Below are positions 8,902 through 17,889 of a stretch of DNA of 64,000 nucleotides, piece by piece (the stretch's first letter is position 1; every line of letters begins with the position of its first letter). The notes under the pieces are model-generated. The model was not told where the DNA came from, made no database searches, and saw nothing but the letters and a program-made list of their open reading frames with translations. The DNA lies in assembly GCA_019635695.1 (NCBI GenBank), contig JAHBYZ010000004.1, positions 1 to 64,000 of the forward strand, given 5' to 3'. The stretch is from Rhizobiaceae bacterium (GTDB lineage: Bacteria > Pseudomonadota > Alphaproteobacteria > Rhizobiales > Rhizobiaceae). The translations under genes and the position numbers were made by a program.

Positions 8902-10359
8902 ATGCTTTCGAAGTCCAACCCCTATCTGCGCGAGGCGAACCTGATCGGCGGCAAATGGGTGCCGGCGGATTCGGGCAAGACTATCGACGTCACCAACCCG
9001 GCCACCGGGCTGAAGCTCGGCACGGTGCCGAAGTCAGGTGCCGCCGAGACGCGCCGCGCCGTCGAGGCCGCCCATGTCGCGTTCCAGACCTTCCGCAAGA
9101 CCACCGCGCTCGAGCGTTCGAAGCTGCTGCGCAAGCTCGCTGATGCGCTGATGGACAATCAGCAGGCGCTGGCCGAGCTGCTGACCATGGAGCAGGGCAA
9201 GTCGCTGACCGAGGCGAAGGGCGAGGTCGCCTCCTCGGCCGCTTATGTCCAGTGGTTCGCCGAGGAGGCGCGGCGCACCTATGGCGACGTGGTGCCTTCG
9301 CCCTGGGCCGACCGCCGCATCCTTGTCACCCGCGAGCCGGTCGGCGTCATCGCCGCCATCACCCCGTGGAATTTCCCGTCCTCCATGCTTGCCCGCAAGA
9401 TCGGCCCGGCGATCGCCGCCGGCTGCACGGCGGTGGTGAAGCCCGCCTCGCAGACGCCCTATTCGGGCCTCGCTTGGGGCGCTCTTGCCGAGGAGGTCGG
9501 CATCCCCGCCGGCGTCGTCAATGTGGTGACGGGATCGGCCGCCGAGATCGGCGACGAGCTGACTGCCAACCCGCTGGTCAAGAAGATCACCTTCACCGGC
9601 TCGACCGAGGTCGGCAAGGTGCTGATGGCCAAGGCCGCCGGCACGGTGAAGAAAGTCTCGATGGAACTCGGCGGCAACGCGCCCTTCCTCGTCTTCGACG
9701 ACGCCGATCTCGACCGCGCGGTCGAAGGTGCCATCACGGCGAAATACCGCAATTCCGGCCAGACCTGCGTGTGCACCAACCGCTTCTTCGTGCAGGCCGG
9801 CATCTACGACAAGTTCGTGGAAAAGCTGGCTGCGGCATCGAACAGGCTCAAGGTCGGTCCCGGCCTCGACGACGGTGTTCAGCAGGGCCCGCTGATCGAC
9901 GACAAGGCGGTGGAGAAGGTCGAGGAACTGATCGCCGATGCCACCACCAAGGGCGGCAAGGTTGTCGCCGGCGGCAAGCGCCACAGCCTCGGCGGCTCCT
10001 TCTTCGAGCCGACCGTGATTTCCGGCGCGAAGCCCCAGATGCGCTTCATGAAGGAGGAGATCTTCGGGCCGGTCGCTCCGGTATTCAGGTTCGACACCGA
10101 GGCGGAGGCCGTCGCGCTCGCCAACGACACGGAATACGGGCTTGCCTGCTATTTCTACACCGGCGACCTCGGCCGTGCCTTCCGCGTCATGGAGGGGCTG
10201 AAATACGGGATGGTCGGCGTCAACGAGGGCCTGATCACCACGCCTGAAGCGCCGTTTGGCGGCGTCAAGGAGAGCGGGCTCGGCCGCGAGGGCGGCCATC
10301 AGGGCATCGAGGACTACCTCGACACCAAATACGTCTGCATCGGCGGCCTCGGCCTCTAG
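8902..10359 (+). CDS. gabD: NAD(P)-dependent succinate-semialdehyde dehydrogenase
   Basis: A 485-residue aldehyde dehydrogenase. It has the general-base Glu in SMELGGNAPFLVFDDADLD, the catalytic Cys in RNSGQTCVCTNRF, and the cofactor motif FTGSTEVGKVLM. Its length and these motifs match GabD, which oxidises succinate semialdehyde to succinate at the end of the GABA shunt. A clear GGAGG lies seven bases before the ATG. A related semialdehyde such as glutarate semialdehyde is a realistic alternative, as no GABA transaminase is adjacent. The C-terminal GGVKESGLGREGG motif is complete. Confidence 0.9.
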   Translation: MLSKSNPYLREANLIGGKWVPADSGKTIDVTNPATGLKLGTVPKSGAAETRRAVEAAHVAFQTFRKTTALERSKLLRKLADALMDNQQALAELLTMEQGKSLTEAKGEVASSAAYVQWFAEEARRTYGDVVPSPWADRRILVTREPVGVIAAITPWNFPSSMLARKIGPAIAAGCTAVVKPASQTPYSGLAWGALAEEVGIPAGVVNVVTGSAAEIGDELTANPLVKKITFTGSTEVGKVLMAKAAGTVKKVSMELGGNAPFLVFDDADLDRAVEGAITAKYRNSGQTCVCTNRFFVQAGIYDKFVEKLAAASNRLKVGPGLDDGVQQGPLIDDKAVEKVEELIADATTKGGKVVAGGKRHSLGGSFFEPTVISGAKPQMRFMKEEIFGPVAPVFRFDTEAEAVALANDTEYGLACYFYTGDLGRAFRVMEGLKYGMVGVNEGLITTPEAPFGGVKESGLGREGGHQGIEDYLDTKYVCIGGLGL

Positions 10360-10363
10360 GCGC

Positions 10364-11386
10364 ATGGCTGCGGCGGCGGAGCCTTTCGGCAAGACCGCGG
10401 CGGGCGAAACCGTCCGCCGCGTGCGCATTTCCGCCGGCCGCCTCACCGCTTATGTGCTGACCTACGGCGCGGTCGTGCAGGACTTGCGGCTGGCCGGCCA
10501 CGAGCCGCCGCTGGTGCTGGGCTTTCCCGATTTCGAGCCCTACGAGACGCACTCGATCTATTACGGCGCGATTGTCGGCCGCTACGCCAACCGCATCGCC
10601 CATGGCCGCTTCTCCATCGACGGCGAGCGTTTCCAGGCGACGCCCGGCGCGCGCGGCATCCACACGCTGCACGGCGGCCCCGAGGGCATCGACCGCCGCG
10701 TCTGGCAGCTTGCCGATCATGGCGACGATTTCGTCACCCTGACCTTGCGCGACCGCGACGGCGAGATGGGCTTTCCGGGCAATCTCGACATCGCCTGCAC
10801 CTACCGTATCCTGCCGCCGGGCACACTCGCCATCGAGCTTTCCGCCACCTGCGACCGGCCGACGCTGTGCAACCTCGCCCATCACGGCTGGTTCAACCTC
10901 GACGACGGTGGTGCCGGTGACATTTTCAGGCACCGGCTTGTGATCGACGCCGGTGCCTATTTGCCCGTCGACGCCACGCTTATCCCGACGGGACAGGTAG
11001 AGCCGGTGGACGGCACCGCCTTCGACTTCCGCGTCGCGCGCACGATCGCAGCAGCGCCCGGTGAGCCACAGGTGGCCTACGATCACAATTGGTGCCTCGC
11101 CGCCGCCCGCCGCCCGCTTGCGCGCGCCGCCTGGGTTCAGGGCGCGGCCTCGGGCGTCGAGATGGAGGTCTGGACCACCGAGCCCGGCCTGCAATTCTTC
11201 GGCGGCGGCGCGCCCGGACCGGATGTGCCCGGACTGCTAGGCCGACGCTATGGCACCAACGCCGCGATCTGCCTGGAGCCGCAGGTCTGGCCGGACTCCC
11301 CCAACCACCCGTGGTTTCCGCAGGCTGTTCTGCGGCCTGGCGAGCAATACCGGCAGCGCAGCGAATACCGTTTCCGCTCCGCCTGA
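10364..11386 (+). CDS. Aldose 1-epimerase (galactose mutarotase)
   Basis: A 340-residue beta-sandwich enzyme of the GalM family, interconverting alpha and beta anomers of hexoses. The substrate-binding and catalytic residues are visible in IHTLHGGPEGIDRRVW (first His), NLAHHGWFNLDD (catalytic His) and CLEPQVWPDSPNHP (catalytic Glu). The ATG at 10364 lies four bases after the gabD stop codon, so the two are probably cotranscribed, although no metabolic link is obvious. An in-frame upstream ATG at 10256 lies inside gabD and is rejected. Confidence 0.88.
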   Translation: MAAAAEPFGKTAAGETVRRVRISAGRLTAYVLTYGAVVQDLRLAGHEPPLVLGFPDFEPYETHSIYYGAIVGRYANRIAHGRFSIDGERFQATPGARGIHTLHGGPEGIDRRVWQLADHGDDFVTLTLRDRDGEMGFPGNLDIACTYRILPPGTLAIELSATCDRPTLCNLAHHGWFNLDDGGAGDIFRHRLVIDAGAYLPVDATLIPTGQVEPVDGTAFDFRVARTIAAAPGEPQVAYDHNWCLAAARRPLARAAWVQGAASGVEMEVWTTEPGLQFFGGGAPGPDVPGLLGRRYGTNAAICLEPQVWPDSPNHPWFPQAVLRPGEQYRQRSEYRFRSA

Positions 11387-11455
11387 CCGGCGCGCTTTTC
11401 GTTTCCCGTCAGTCGCGAACCGCCTACACTCCCTCCCGTTGAATCGGAGTGCCGC

Positions 11456-11890
11456 ATGTCCCGTTCGCGTCTCGTCATCGTCGCGCTGATCGCCGTCATC
11501 GCCGTGGTGGCCGCCTGGTATCTGATGCGCATGATGGCGCCGCCGCCCTCCGACCTCGATCTCGCGCGCGAAAAACCGTCCGCGGCCGGCCTCTACCATG
11601 TCGCCATCGAGCCGGAATTGCAGCCGCTGGAGCAGGGCCGCATGCACAGCTGGATCGTGTCCGTGCAGGCGAATGGCGCGCCGGTCACCGACGCGACGCT
11701 GACCGTCGACGGCGGCATGCCGCAGCACGGCCACGGCCTGCCGACGCAGCCGCAGTCGACAGGGCATGTCGGCGAGGGCCGCTATCGCATCGACGGCGTG
11801 CGCTTCAACATGGGCGGCTGGTGGGTGCTGAAGATCGGCATCGCGTCGCCTGCGGGCAGCGATACGGCCGAGTTCAACATCATGCTGTGA
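11456..11890 (+). CDS. FixH/YtkA-like membrane-anchored periplasmic protein
   Basis: A 144-residue protein with an N-terminal anchor helix (LVIVALIAVIAVVAAWYLM) and a periplasmic beta-sandwich. The conserved features GMPQHGHGLPTQP (residues about 80-92) and FNMGGWWVLKIGIASP match the FixH/YtkA-like immunoglobulin-type fold. Histidine and methionine residues in the GMPQHGHG loop could bind copper. It is followed after four bases by a dihaem cytochrome lipoprotein, so the two products likely work together in the periplasm. The exact role is unknown. FixH proper belongs to a cytochrome oxidase cluster, which is absent here. Confidence 0.7.
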   Translation: MSRSRLVIVALIAVIAVVAAWYLMRMMAPPPSDLDLAREKPSAAGLYHVAIEPELQPLEQGRMHSWIVSVQANGAPVTDATLTVDGGMPQHGHGLPTQPQSTGHVGEGRYRIDGVRFNMGGWWVLKIGIASPAGSDTAEFNIML

Positions 11891-11894
11891 TGCG

Positions 11895-13085
11895 ATGCGC
11901 CGGCTCGCGTGGGTTCCGCTCATCCTTGCGCTGCTCGCGGGCTGCAACCCCTCCAGCTTGACCGACGAGGAGAAGCGCGTCGTCGCCTCGCTGTCGCTGG
12001 CGGCGCTTCCGCCGGTGCCCGACGATCCGTCGAACCGCTTCGCGGCCAGCCGCGCGGCGGCCGCCTTCGGCGCGACCCTGTTCTTCGACACCGACCTTTC
12101 AGCCAATGGCGAGGTGGCGTGTGCGACCTGCCACAAGGTGGACCGCCAGTTCCAGGACGACCTGCCGCTGGCCAAAGGCATCGGCACCACCGACCGCCGC
12201 ACAATGCCGCTGGCCGGCGTCGCATGGAGCCCGTGGCAGTTCTGGGACGGCAGGAGAGACAGCCTGTGGTCGCAGGCGCTGACCCCGCTGGAGGACGCGC
12301 GCGAGCACGGCGCCGACCGCACCATGCTGGCGCAACTGCTCGCCCGCAAGTTCGGCGATCGCTATGCTTCCATCTTCGGCCCGTTGCCCGACCTCTCCGG
12401 CCTGCCCGAGCATGCCGGTCCGCGCTCGGATGCGGCGGGGCAGGCGGCATGGGCGGCGATGGACGAGGGCAGGCGGCGCGAGATCGACACGGTTTTCGTC
12501 AATCTCGGAAAGGCCATTGCCGCCTTCGAGCGCTCCATCGTGCCCACGCAAACCCGCTTCGACCGCTTCGCCTCGGCATTGGCGAAGGACGAGGAGCCGC
12601 AAGGTGACGCCGCCTTCTCCGATCTTGAAGTGGAGGGACTAAAACTCTTCGTCGGCAAGGGGCAGTGCGTGAACTGCCACAACGGCCCCCGCTTCACCGA
12701 CGACCATTTCCACAACACCGGCGTGCCGGCCGCCCCCGGCCTGCCGCCCGACCGCGGCCGCGCGCAGGCGGTCGCCCAGTTCGATGCCGATCCGTTCAAC
12801 TGCCTCGGCCCGTACAGCGACGCGGCAGGGAAGTGTGACGAACTGAAATTCGCGCTGCGCGACGGCGAGGAACTGGTTCGCGCCTTCAAGACACCGTCGT
12901 TGCGCGGTGTGGCGTCGCGGCCGCCTTACATGCATTCCGGCCAGATCCCGACGCTGCAAGGCGTCATCGACCATTACAGCCATGCGCCCGCTGCGCCGGA
13001 GGGGCATAGCGAGGTGCAGGCGGTGATCTTCACCGACCGCGGCCGCGCCGCCCTGATCGCGTTCCTGAAGACGCTCGATCCCTAA
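11895..13085 (+). CDS. Dihaem cytochrome c peroxidase/MauG-family lipoprotein
   Basis: A 396-residue lipoprotein with the lipobox LLAGC (residues about 13-17) and two covalent haem c sites: CATCHK near residue 77 and CVNCHN near residue 259, as in the bacterial cytochrome c peroxidase/MauG superfamily. An FWDGRRDSLW segment follows the first site, and the C-terminal LRGVASRPPYMHSG motif is present; its Tyr/Met/His residues lie where distal or axial ligands occur in the family. It may reduce peroxide or oxidise a partner protein. The partner candidate is the FixH-like protein four bases upstream. Classical peroxidase and MauG-type maturation activity cannot be told apart here. Confidence 0.85.
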   Translation: MRRLAWVPLILALLAGCNPSSLTDEEKRVVASLSLAALPPVPDDPSNRFAASRAAAAFGATLFFDTDLSANGEVACATCHKVDRQFQDDLPLAKGIGTTDRRTMPLAGVAWSPWQFWDGRRDSLWSQALTPLEDAREHGADRTMLAQLLARKFGDRYASIFGPLPDLSGLPEHAGPRSDAAGQAAWAAMDEGRRREIDTVFVNLGKAIAAFERSIVPTQTRFDRFASALAKDEEPQGDAAFSDLEVEGLKLFVGKGQCVNCHNGPRFTDDHFHNTGVPAAPGLPPDRGRAQAVAQFDADPFNCLGPYSDAAGKCDELKFALRDGEELVRAFKTPSLRGVASRPPYMHSGQIPTLQGVIDHYSHAPAAPEGHSEVQAVIFTDRGRAALIAFLKTLDP

Positions 13086-13096
13086 GTTGCGTAGAC

Positions 13097-13552
13097 CTAT
13101 CGGTCCTTGACGGTCTCCATCGCCACGAAAGTCGAGGTGTGCTCGACATGCGGCAACGCTGAAATGCGTTCGCCCAGCACGCGACGGTAGGCGGCGATGT
13201 CCTTCGTCCGCACCTTGAGCAGATAGTCGAAGCTCGCCGCGATCATGTGGCACTGTTCGATCTCGGGTACGGTCAGCGCCGCCTTGTTAAAGGCGTCGAG
13301 CGCAGCCGAACGCGTGTCCGACAGCGTCACCTGCACGAAGGCGATGTGGCCTTCGCCGATGCGCTCGCGGTCGACGATAGCTGCATAGCCGCGGATGATG
13401 CCGTCGCGCTCCAGCCGCCGCACGCGCGCCGCCACCGGCGTCTTCGACAGGCCGACTTCCGCCGCCAGTTCGGCCATGGACAGCCGCGCGTTACGGCCGA
13501 GAGCGGCGAGGATGGTGCGGTCGGCGCGGTCCAGATGAACTGCTTCGCTCAT
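13097..13552 (-). CDS. putR: Lrp/AsnC family regulator, probably PutR
   Basis: A 151-residue feast/famine regulator. It has an N-terminal helix-turn-helix (LDRADRTILAALGRNARLSM, LAAEVGLSKTPVAARVRRLE) and a C-terminal RAM ligand-binding domain containing IAFVQVTLSD and FDYLLKVRTKDI. It is divergent from putA with 126 bases between the start codons, the standard arrangement for PutR, which activates putA in response to proline. The gene ends 11 bases from the dihaem cytochrome gene, on the opposite strand. The link to proline comes from position and family, not from residues. Confidence 0.85.
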   Translation of the reverse strand: MSEAVHLDRADRTILAALGRNARLSMAELAAEVGLSKTPVAARVRRLERDGIIRGYAAIVDRERIGEGHIAFVQVTLSDTRSAALDAFNKAALTVPEIEQCHMIAASFDYLLKVRTKDIAAYRRVLGERISALPHVEHTSTFVAMETVKDR

Positions 13553-13678
13553 GTTTCTGGCTCAAATGCGCTGAAAAGCTTCCATGAATAGGCCCGATTG
13601 CACCGCATCTGCGCCCAATTCGGCCCGGCCTGCAAGTGCAGATATGATAGTTTCCGGTTGCCCGCATCCGAGGATCAC

Positions 13679-16600
13679 ATGACCGACAAGCTCGCTGCCG
13701 CCCGCGCCAGCATCCGCGCCGGCACTTTCGAAGACGAGGCCACCGTGCTCGCCCGCCTGGTGCGGCAGGCCGACCTCTCGGCGGAGGACCGCGCAGCGAT
13801 CTCCGCCCGTGCGGCCGATCTGGTGCGCGCAGTGCGCGGCTCGTCCGACCCCAAGATCATGGAGGCCTTCCTCGCCGAATACGGCCTGTCGTCAAAGGAA
13901 GGCGTGGCGCTGATGTGTCTGGCCGAGGCGCTGCTGCGCGTGCCGGACGCCGAGACGGTGGACGACCTGATCCGCGACAAGATCGCGCCGCACGACTGGT
14001 CGGCGCATTCGGGCGAGTCCGGCTCGATCTTCGTCAACGCCTCGACCTGGGCGCTGATGCTGACCGGTCGCGTGCTGGATGAGGGCGAGGGCGGCATCGA
14101 ACGCACGCTGCGCGGCCTTGTGCGCCGGCTCGGCGAGCCGGTCATCCGCCGCGCGGTGGCGACCGCCATGCGCGAGCTCGGCGACAATTTTGTCCTCGGC
14201 AGAACGATGGTTGAGGCGCTGAGGAACGGCCGCCCGATGGTGCGGAAGGGGTATCTGTATTCCTTCGACATGCTCGGCGAGGCGGCGCTGACGGAGGCCG
14301 ACGCGCAGCGCTACCACCGCTCCTACGCCGACGCGATCCGCGCGCTGGCGGCCGAAGCAGCGACCGACGACATCCGGAAAAATCCCGGCATTTCCGTAAA
14401 GCTGTCGGCACTGCACCCGCGCTACGAGGTCTCGCAGGCGTGGACCATGCTGCCCGAGATGACCTCGCGGCTTCTGTCGCTCTGCGAGGCGGCCAAGGCC
14501 GCGCGCATCGGTCTCAACATTGACGCCGAGGAGGCGGAGCGGCTGGACCTGTCGCTCGACGTGATCGAGGCGGTGCTGGCGAGCCCCTCGCTTGCCGGCT
14601 GGAACGGTTTCGGGGTTGTGGTGCAGGCTTACGGCCGCCGCGCGGCACACGTGCTCGACTGGCTGCATGCGCTGGCCGAAAAGCTCGACCGCAGGATCAT
14701 GGTGCGCCTCGTCAAAGGTGCCTACTGGGATAGCGAGGTGAAGAAGGCGCAGGCCGCCGGGCTGCCCGGCTACCCCGTCTTCACCCGCAAGACCAATACC
14801 GATGTGTCCTACATTGCCAACGCGAAGAAGCTGCTGGCGATGACCGGCCGCATCTATCCGCAGTTCGCCACGCACAACGCCCACACGGTCGCCGCCATCC
14901 TCGCCATGGGCGCCGACCGCGACGCCTTCGAGTTCCAGCGCTTGCACGGCATGGGCGAGGCGCTGCACGAGGAGGTGCGCAAGGCGGAAGGGGTGCGCTG
15001 CCGCATCTACGCGCCCGTCGGCGCGCATGAGGACCTGCTCGCCTATCTGGTGCGGCGGCTACTGGAGAACGGAGCCAATTCCTCCTTCGTCCACCAGATC
15101 GTCGACGAAGACGTGGCGCCGGAAACGATCGCGCGCGATCCATTCGCAGCCGTCGAGGCGCAGGCGTCCGCGCATAATCCTGCAATTCCAGAGCCTTCCG
15201 GGATTTTCCTCCCGACGCGGGCCAATTCTCAGGGTTACGACCTTTCCGACCACGCTACGCTGGCGAAGCTCGACGCGTTCACCGCGCCCTTCGCCGCGCC
15301 TTATCTCTGGACCGCGCGGCCGCTGACGCCGGCCAAAGGCAAGGGTGCGCGGCACGCGCTGGTCAACCCGGCCAGAACGGCCGAATCGATCGGAACGGTG
15401 GTCGAGGCCGACGCCGAGCAGGTGTCCGCTGCCGTTGACCTCGCCGTCGCCGCACAGCCGGCATGGGCAGCACGCGCACCCGCCGAGCGCGCCGCGATCC
15501 TGCAGCGCGCCGCCGATCTCTACGAGGCCAATGCGGGTGAGTTCTTCGCGCTGTGCGCCCGCGAGGCAGGCAAGAACCTGTCCGACCGCATCGCCGAACT
15601 GCGCGAGGCCGTCGATTTCCTCCATTACTACGCCGCCGAGGCGCCCAAGGCCGAGGCCGGCAGCGAGGCGCGCGGCGTCATCGCCTGTATTTCGCCGTGG
15701 AATTTCCCGCTGGCGATCTTCACCGGGCAGATCGCGGCCGCGCTCGCCGCCGGCAATGCCGTAGTGGCAAAACCCGCCGAACAGACGCCGCTGATTGCCT
15801 ATCGCGCCGTGCAGCTCCTGCACGAGGCCGGCGTCCCGGCCAACGTGCTGCATTTGCTGCCGGGCGACGGACCTGCGGTCGGCGCGCCGCTGACGGCCGA
15901 TCCGCGCATTGCCGGCGTCTGCTTCACCGGCTCGACCGAGGTGGCCCGCCTCATCGAGCGGCAGCTTGCGAAGACAGCTGCGCCCGACGCCATGCTGATC
16001 GCAGAGACGGGCGGGCTGAACGCCATGATCGTCGACTCGACCGCGCTGCCCGAGCAGGCCGTGCGCGACGCCGTCGCCTCCGCCTTTCGCAGCGCCGGCC
16101 AGCGCTGCTCGGCGCTGCGCATCCTTTATGTCCAGAAGGATGTCGAGCAGAAGGTCGTGACGATGTTGAAGGGCGCCATGGAGGCGCTCGCCGTCGGCGA
16201 TCCCTGGCAGCTTTCGACCGATGTCGGGCCGCTCATCGACGACGACGCGCTCAGTTCCATCTCGGACTACTGCGCCGCAATGACTGCGCAAGGCCGGTTG
16301 CTGGCGAAGCTGGATACGCCCACCGGCGGCCGCTTCGTGACGCCGCATATCTTCCGGGTCTCCGGTATCGGCGAACTGGAGCGCGAGATATTCGGCCCGG
16401 TTCTGCACGTCGCGACTTTCGCGGCGGACCAACTGGACGCCGTGATCGCCGACATCAATGCGCGCGGCTACGGCCTGACCTTTGGTCTGCATACCCGCAT
16501 CGACGAGCGCGTGCAGCGCGTGCTCGACCAGGTCCACGCCGGCAACATTTACGTCAATCGCAACCAGATCGGCGCGGTCGTCGGCTCGCAGCCCTTCGGC

Positions 16601-17284
16601 GGTGAGGGCCTTTCCGGCACCGGCCCCAAGGCCGGCGGCCCGCATTATTTGCCGCGTTTCAGGAAGTCGCCGGGCGAAACCGTGGATGCAAGCGCTTCAC
16701 CCGCCGCGCAGGCAGTCAAGGCGGCATTTCCTGAACCGGGCGACTGGTCGTCACGTGCCGACCGCATCGCCACGTTACGAAAGCTGCTGCGCGGCAAGGC
16801 GGCAGACGCCATCGCCGCCGCCGCGTCGCTGGATTTCGGCCCCGTGGACCTGCCGGGCCCGACCGGCGAGGCGAATTCGTTGCTGCTGGTGGCGCGGGGC
16901 AACGTGGTCTGCCTGGGACCTTATCCCGAGACACTGCTGGCTCAGGCAGTGCAGGCGCTGGCTGGCGGAAACGCCGTGCTTGCGGTTGCCGCAGGTGCGC
17001 GCACTGCGCTGCACGCCCTGCTGGGCAAGGGGTTGCCGCTGGCGGCCGAGGACGGCGAGGCGTCGGAGACGCTGCTGCGCGATCTCACGGTTTCGGTCGT
17101 GGCGCTTGCGTCGGATCCGGACAGGCAGCGCGCCGTGAGGCAGGTGCTGGCGTCGCGCGCAGGACCGATCGCGCGGCTCGTCACCGCGCGGATCGACCCT
17201 GTCGCCTATGTGCACGAGCGGTCGATATGCGTCGACACGACGGCGGCAGGCGGCAATGCCAGCCTGCTCGCCGCGGCGGAATAG
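13679..17284 (+). CDS. putA: Bifunctional proline dehydrogenase/glutamate-semialdehyde dehydrogenase PutA
   Basis: A 1201-residue enzyme that oxidises proline to glutamate in two steps. The FAD-dependent PRODH domain lies at residues about 150-460, with GFGVVVQAYGRRA and MVRLVKGAYWDSEVKKAQ. The NAD-dependent P5C dehydrogenase is at about 550-1000: base Glu in IAETGGLNAMIVD, catalytic Cys in SAGQRCSALRI, FTGSTEVARLIE. A C-terminal PutA-specific domain follows. The ribbon-helix-helix DNA-binding domain of trifunctional PutA is absent, which fits control by the divergent PutR. I chose the ATG at 13679, preceded by GAGG, instead of one at 13598. It ends one base from a convergent gene. Confidence 0.97.
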   Translation: MTDKLAAARASIRAGTFEDEATVLARLVRQADLSAEDRAAISARAADLVRAVRGSSDPKIMEAFLAEYGLSSKEGVALMCLAEALLRVPDAETVDDLIRDKIAPHDWSAHSGESGSIFVNASTWALMLTGRVLDEGEGGIERTLRGLVRRLGEPVIRRAVATAMRELGDNFVLGRTMVEALRNGRPMVRKGYLYSFDMLGEAALTEADAQRYHRSYADAIRALAAEAATDDIRKNPGISVKLSALHPRYEVSQAWTMLPEMTSRLLSLCEAAKAARIGLNIDAEEAERLDLSLDVIEAVLASPSLAGWNGFGVVVQAYGRRAAHVLDWLHALAEKLDRRIMVRLVKGAYWDSEVKKAQAAGLPGYPVFTRKTNTDVSYIANAKKLLAMTGRIYPQFATHNAHTVAAILAMGADRDAFEFQRLHGMGEALHEEVRKAEGVRCRIYAPVGAHEDLLAYLVRRLLENGANSSFVHQIVDEDVAPETIARDPFAAVEAQASAHNPAIPEPSGIFLPTRANSQGYDLSDHATLAKLDAFTAPFAAPYLWTARPLTPAKGKGARHALVNPARTAESIGTVVEADAEQVSAAVDLAVAAQPAWAARAPAERAAILQRAADLYEANAGEFFALCAREAGKNLSDRIAELREAVDFLHYYAAEAPKAEAGSEARGVIACISPWNFPLAIFTGQIAAALAAGNAVVAKPAEQTPLIAYRAVQLLHEAGVPANVLHLLPGDGPAVGAPLTADPRIAGVCFTGSTEVARLIERQLAKTAAPDAMLIAETGGLNAMIVDSTALPEQAVRDAVASAFRSAGQRCSALRILYVQKDVEQKVVTMLKGAMEALAVGDPWQLSTDVGPLIDDDALSSISDYCAAMTAQGRLLAKLDTPTGGRFVTPHIFRVSGIGELEREIFGPVLHVATFAADQLDAVIADINARGYGLTFGLHTRIDERVQRVLDQVHAGNIYVNRNQIGAVVGSQPFGGEGLSGTGPKAGGPHYLPRFRKSPGETVDASASPAAQAVKAAFPEPGDWSSRADRIATLRKLLRGKAADAIAAAASLDFGPVDLPGPTGEANSLLLVARGNVVCLGPYPETLLAQAVQALAGGNAVLAVAAGARTALHALLGKGLPLAAEDGEASETLLRDLTVSVVALASDPDRQRAVRQVLASRAGPIARLVTARIDPVAYVHERSICVDTTAAGGNASLLAAAE

Positions 17285-17285
17285 C

Positions 17286-17609
17286 TCAGGCGCCCTCGAC
17301 GATCGAGAAGCCTTCGAACTGCGGATGGCCGGTATAGGTCGGCCTGGACGGGCTATCCTTGCCGGCATTTTTGTGCGCATCGCGAAAATTCTGCGATTTG
17401 GTCCAGTCGCGGAAATCCTCCTCGCTCGCCCACACGGTGTGCGAGGCGTAGAGCCGGTAGCCTTCCTCCGAGTTCTCGGGGCCCTTGAGCAGGTGAAACT
17501 CGCGGAAACCCTTCATCTCGTTCAAGCGGCGGTCGCGGTTCTTCCACACGGCTTCGAAGGCCTCTTCTGAGCCTTTCACGACCTTGAAGCGGTTCATCGC
17601 GATGTACAT
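17286..17609 (-). CDS. hmuQ: Haem-degrading monooxygenase, HmuQ/IsdG type
   Basis: A 107-residue protein of the dimeric alpha/beta-barrel antibiotic-biosynthesis-monooxygenase fold. It begins MYIAMNRFKVVKGSEEAFE, where the Asn is the conserved IsdG/HmuQ active-site residue. It also has SHTVWASEEDFRDWTKSQNF, with a conserved Trp, and a following His (FRDAHK) as candidate haem ligand. HmuQ/HmuD enzymes of Bradyrhizobium and BhuQ of Brucella open haem to release iron in the cytoplasm. It is the last gene of the minus-strand haem-receptor operon, 18 bases after an 84-residue unknown. The position strongly supports the haem role; the gene name is by homology. Confidence 0.82.
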   Translation of the reverse strand: MYIAMNRFKVVKGSEEAFEAVWKNRDRRLNEMKGFREFHLLKGPENSEEGYRLYASHTVWASEEDFRDWTKSQNFRDAHKNAGKDSPSRPTYTGHPQFEGFSIVEGA

Positions 17610-17627
17610 AGCTGTCCCTTTCGATGG

Positions 17628-17882
17628 CTAGGTTGAACTGAGGTTGCGAACGGGCGCCATCGCGGCGACCTGTTTCGGCACGAGGCGGACGACGTTGCCG
17701 GCCAGGAACGAGGGCACGGCAGCAGGATGCGCCGCTGCCGGCTGGCCGGTGTCGCAGTCATTGATTGCCACCACCTGCGGCTCCCGACCCATCGCGGCGC
17801 GGCGTTCCAGCAGCGCTCGCAGTTCAGGCCTGAGGCCGTCGCCGCGTGCGGCCGCGATCCGGTCGAATGCAAGGAAGTTCAT
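17628..17882 (-). CDS. Unknown 84-residue protein in the haem uptake operon
   Basis: I do not recognise this family. The product has an amphipathic, arginine-rich N-terminal half (FDRIAAARGDGLRPELRALL, then ERRAAMGREP) and a proline/alanine-rich second half. It has no signal peptide and no membrane helix, so it is probably cytoplasmic. It has one cysteine (INDCDTG). It starts seven bases after the tonB stop codon and ends 18 bases before the haem monooxygenase gene, so it is almost certainly translated from the same mRNA. The ATG at 17882 is the first that does not overlap tonB. A role in haem handling is only an inference from position. Confidence 0.55.
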   Translation of the reverse strand: MNFLAFDRIAAARGDGLRPELRALLERRAAMGREPQVVAINDCDTGQPAAAHPAAVPSFLAGNVVRLVPKQVAAMAPVRNLSST

Positions 17883-17889
17883 CGGGACC

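Noticed and set aside
13607..13643. ATCTGC...GCAGAT inverted repeat between putR and putA as a PutR operator
   Set aside because: Only six bases per arm with 25 bases between them; this is not distinguishable from chance, although the location is suitable.
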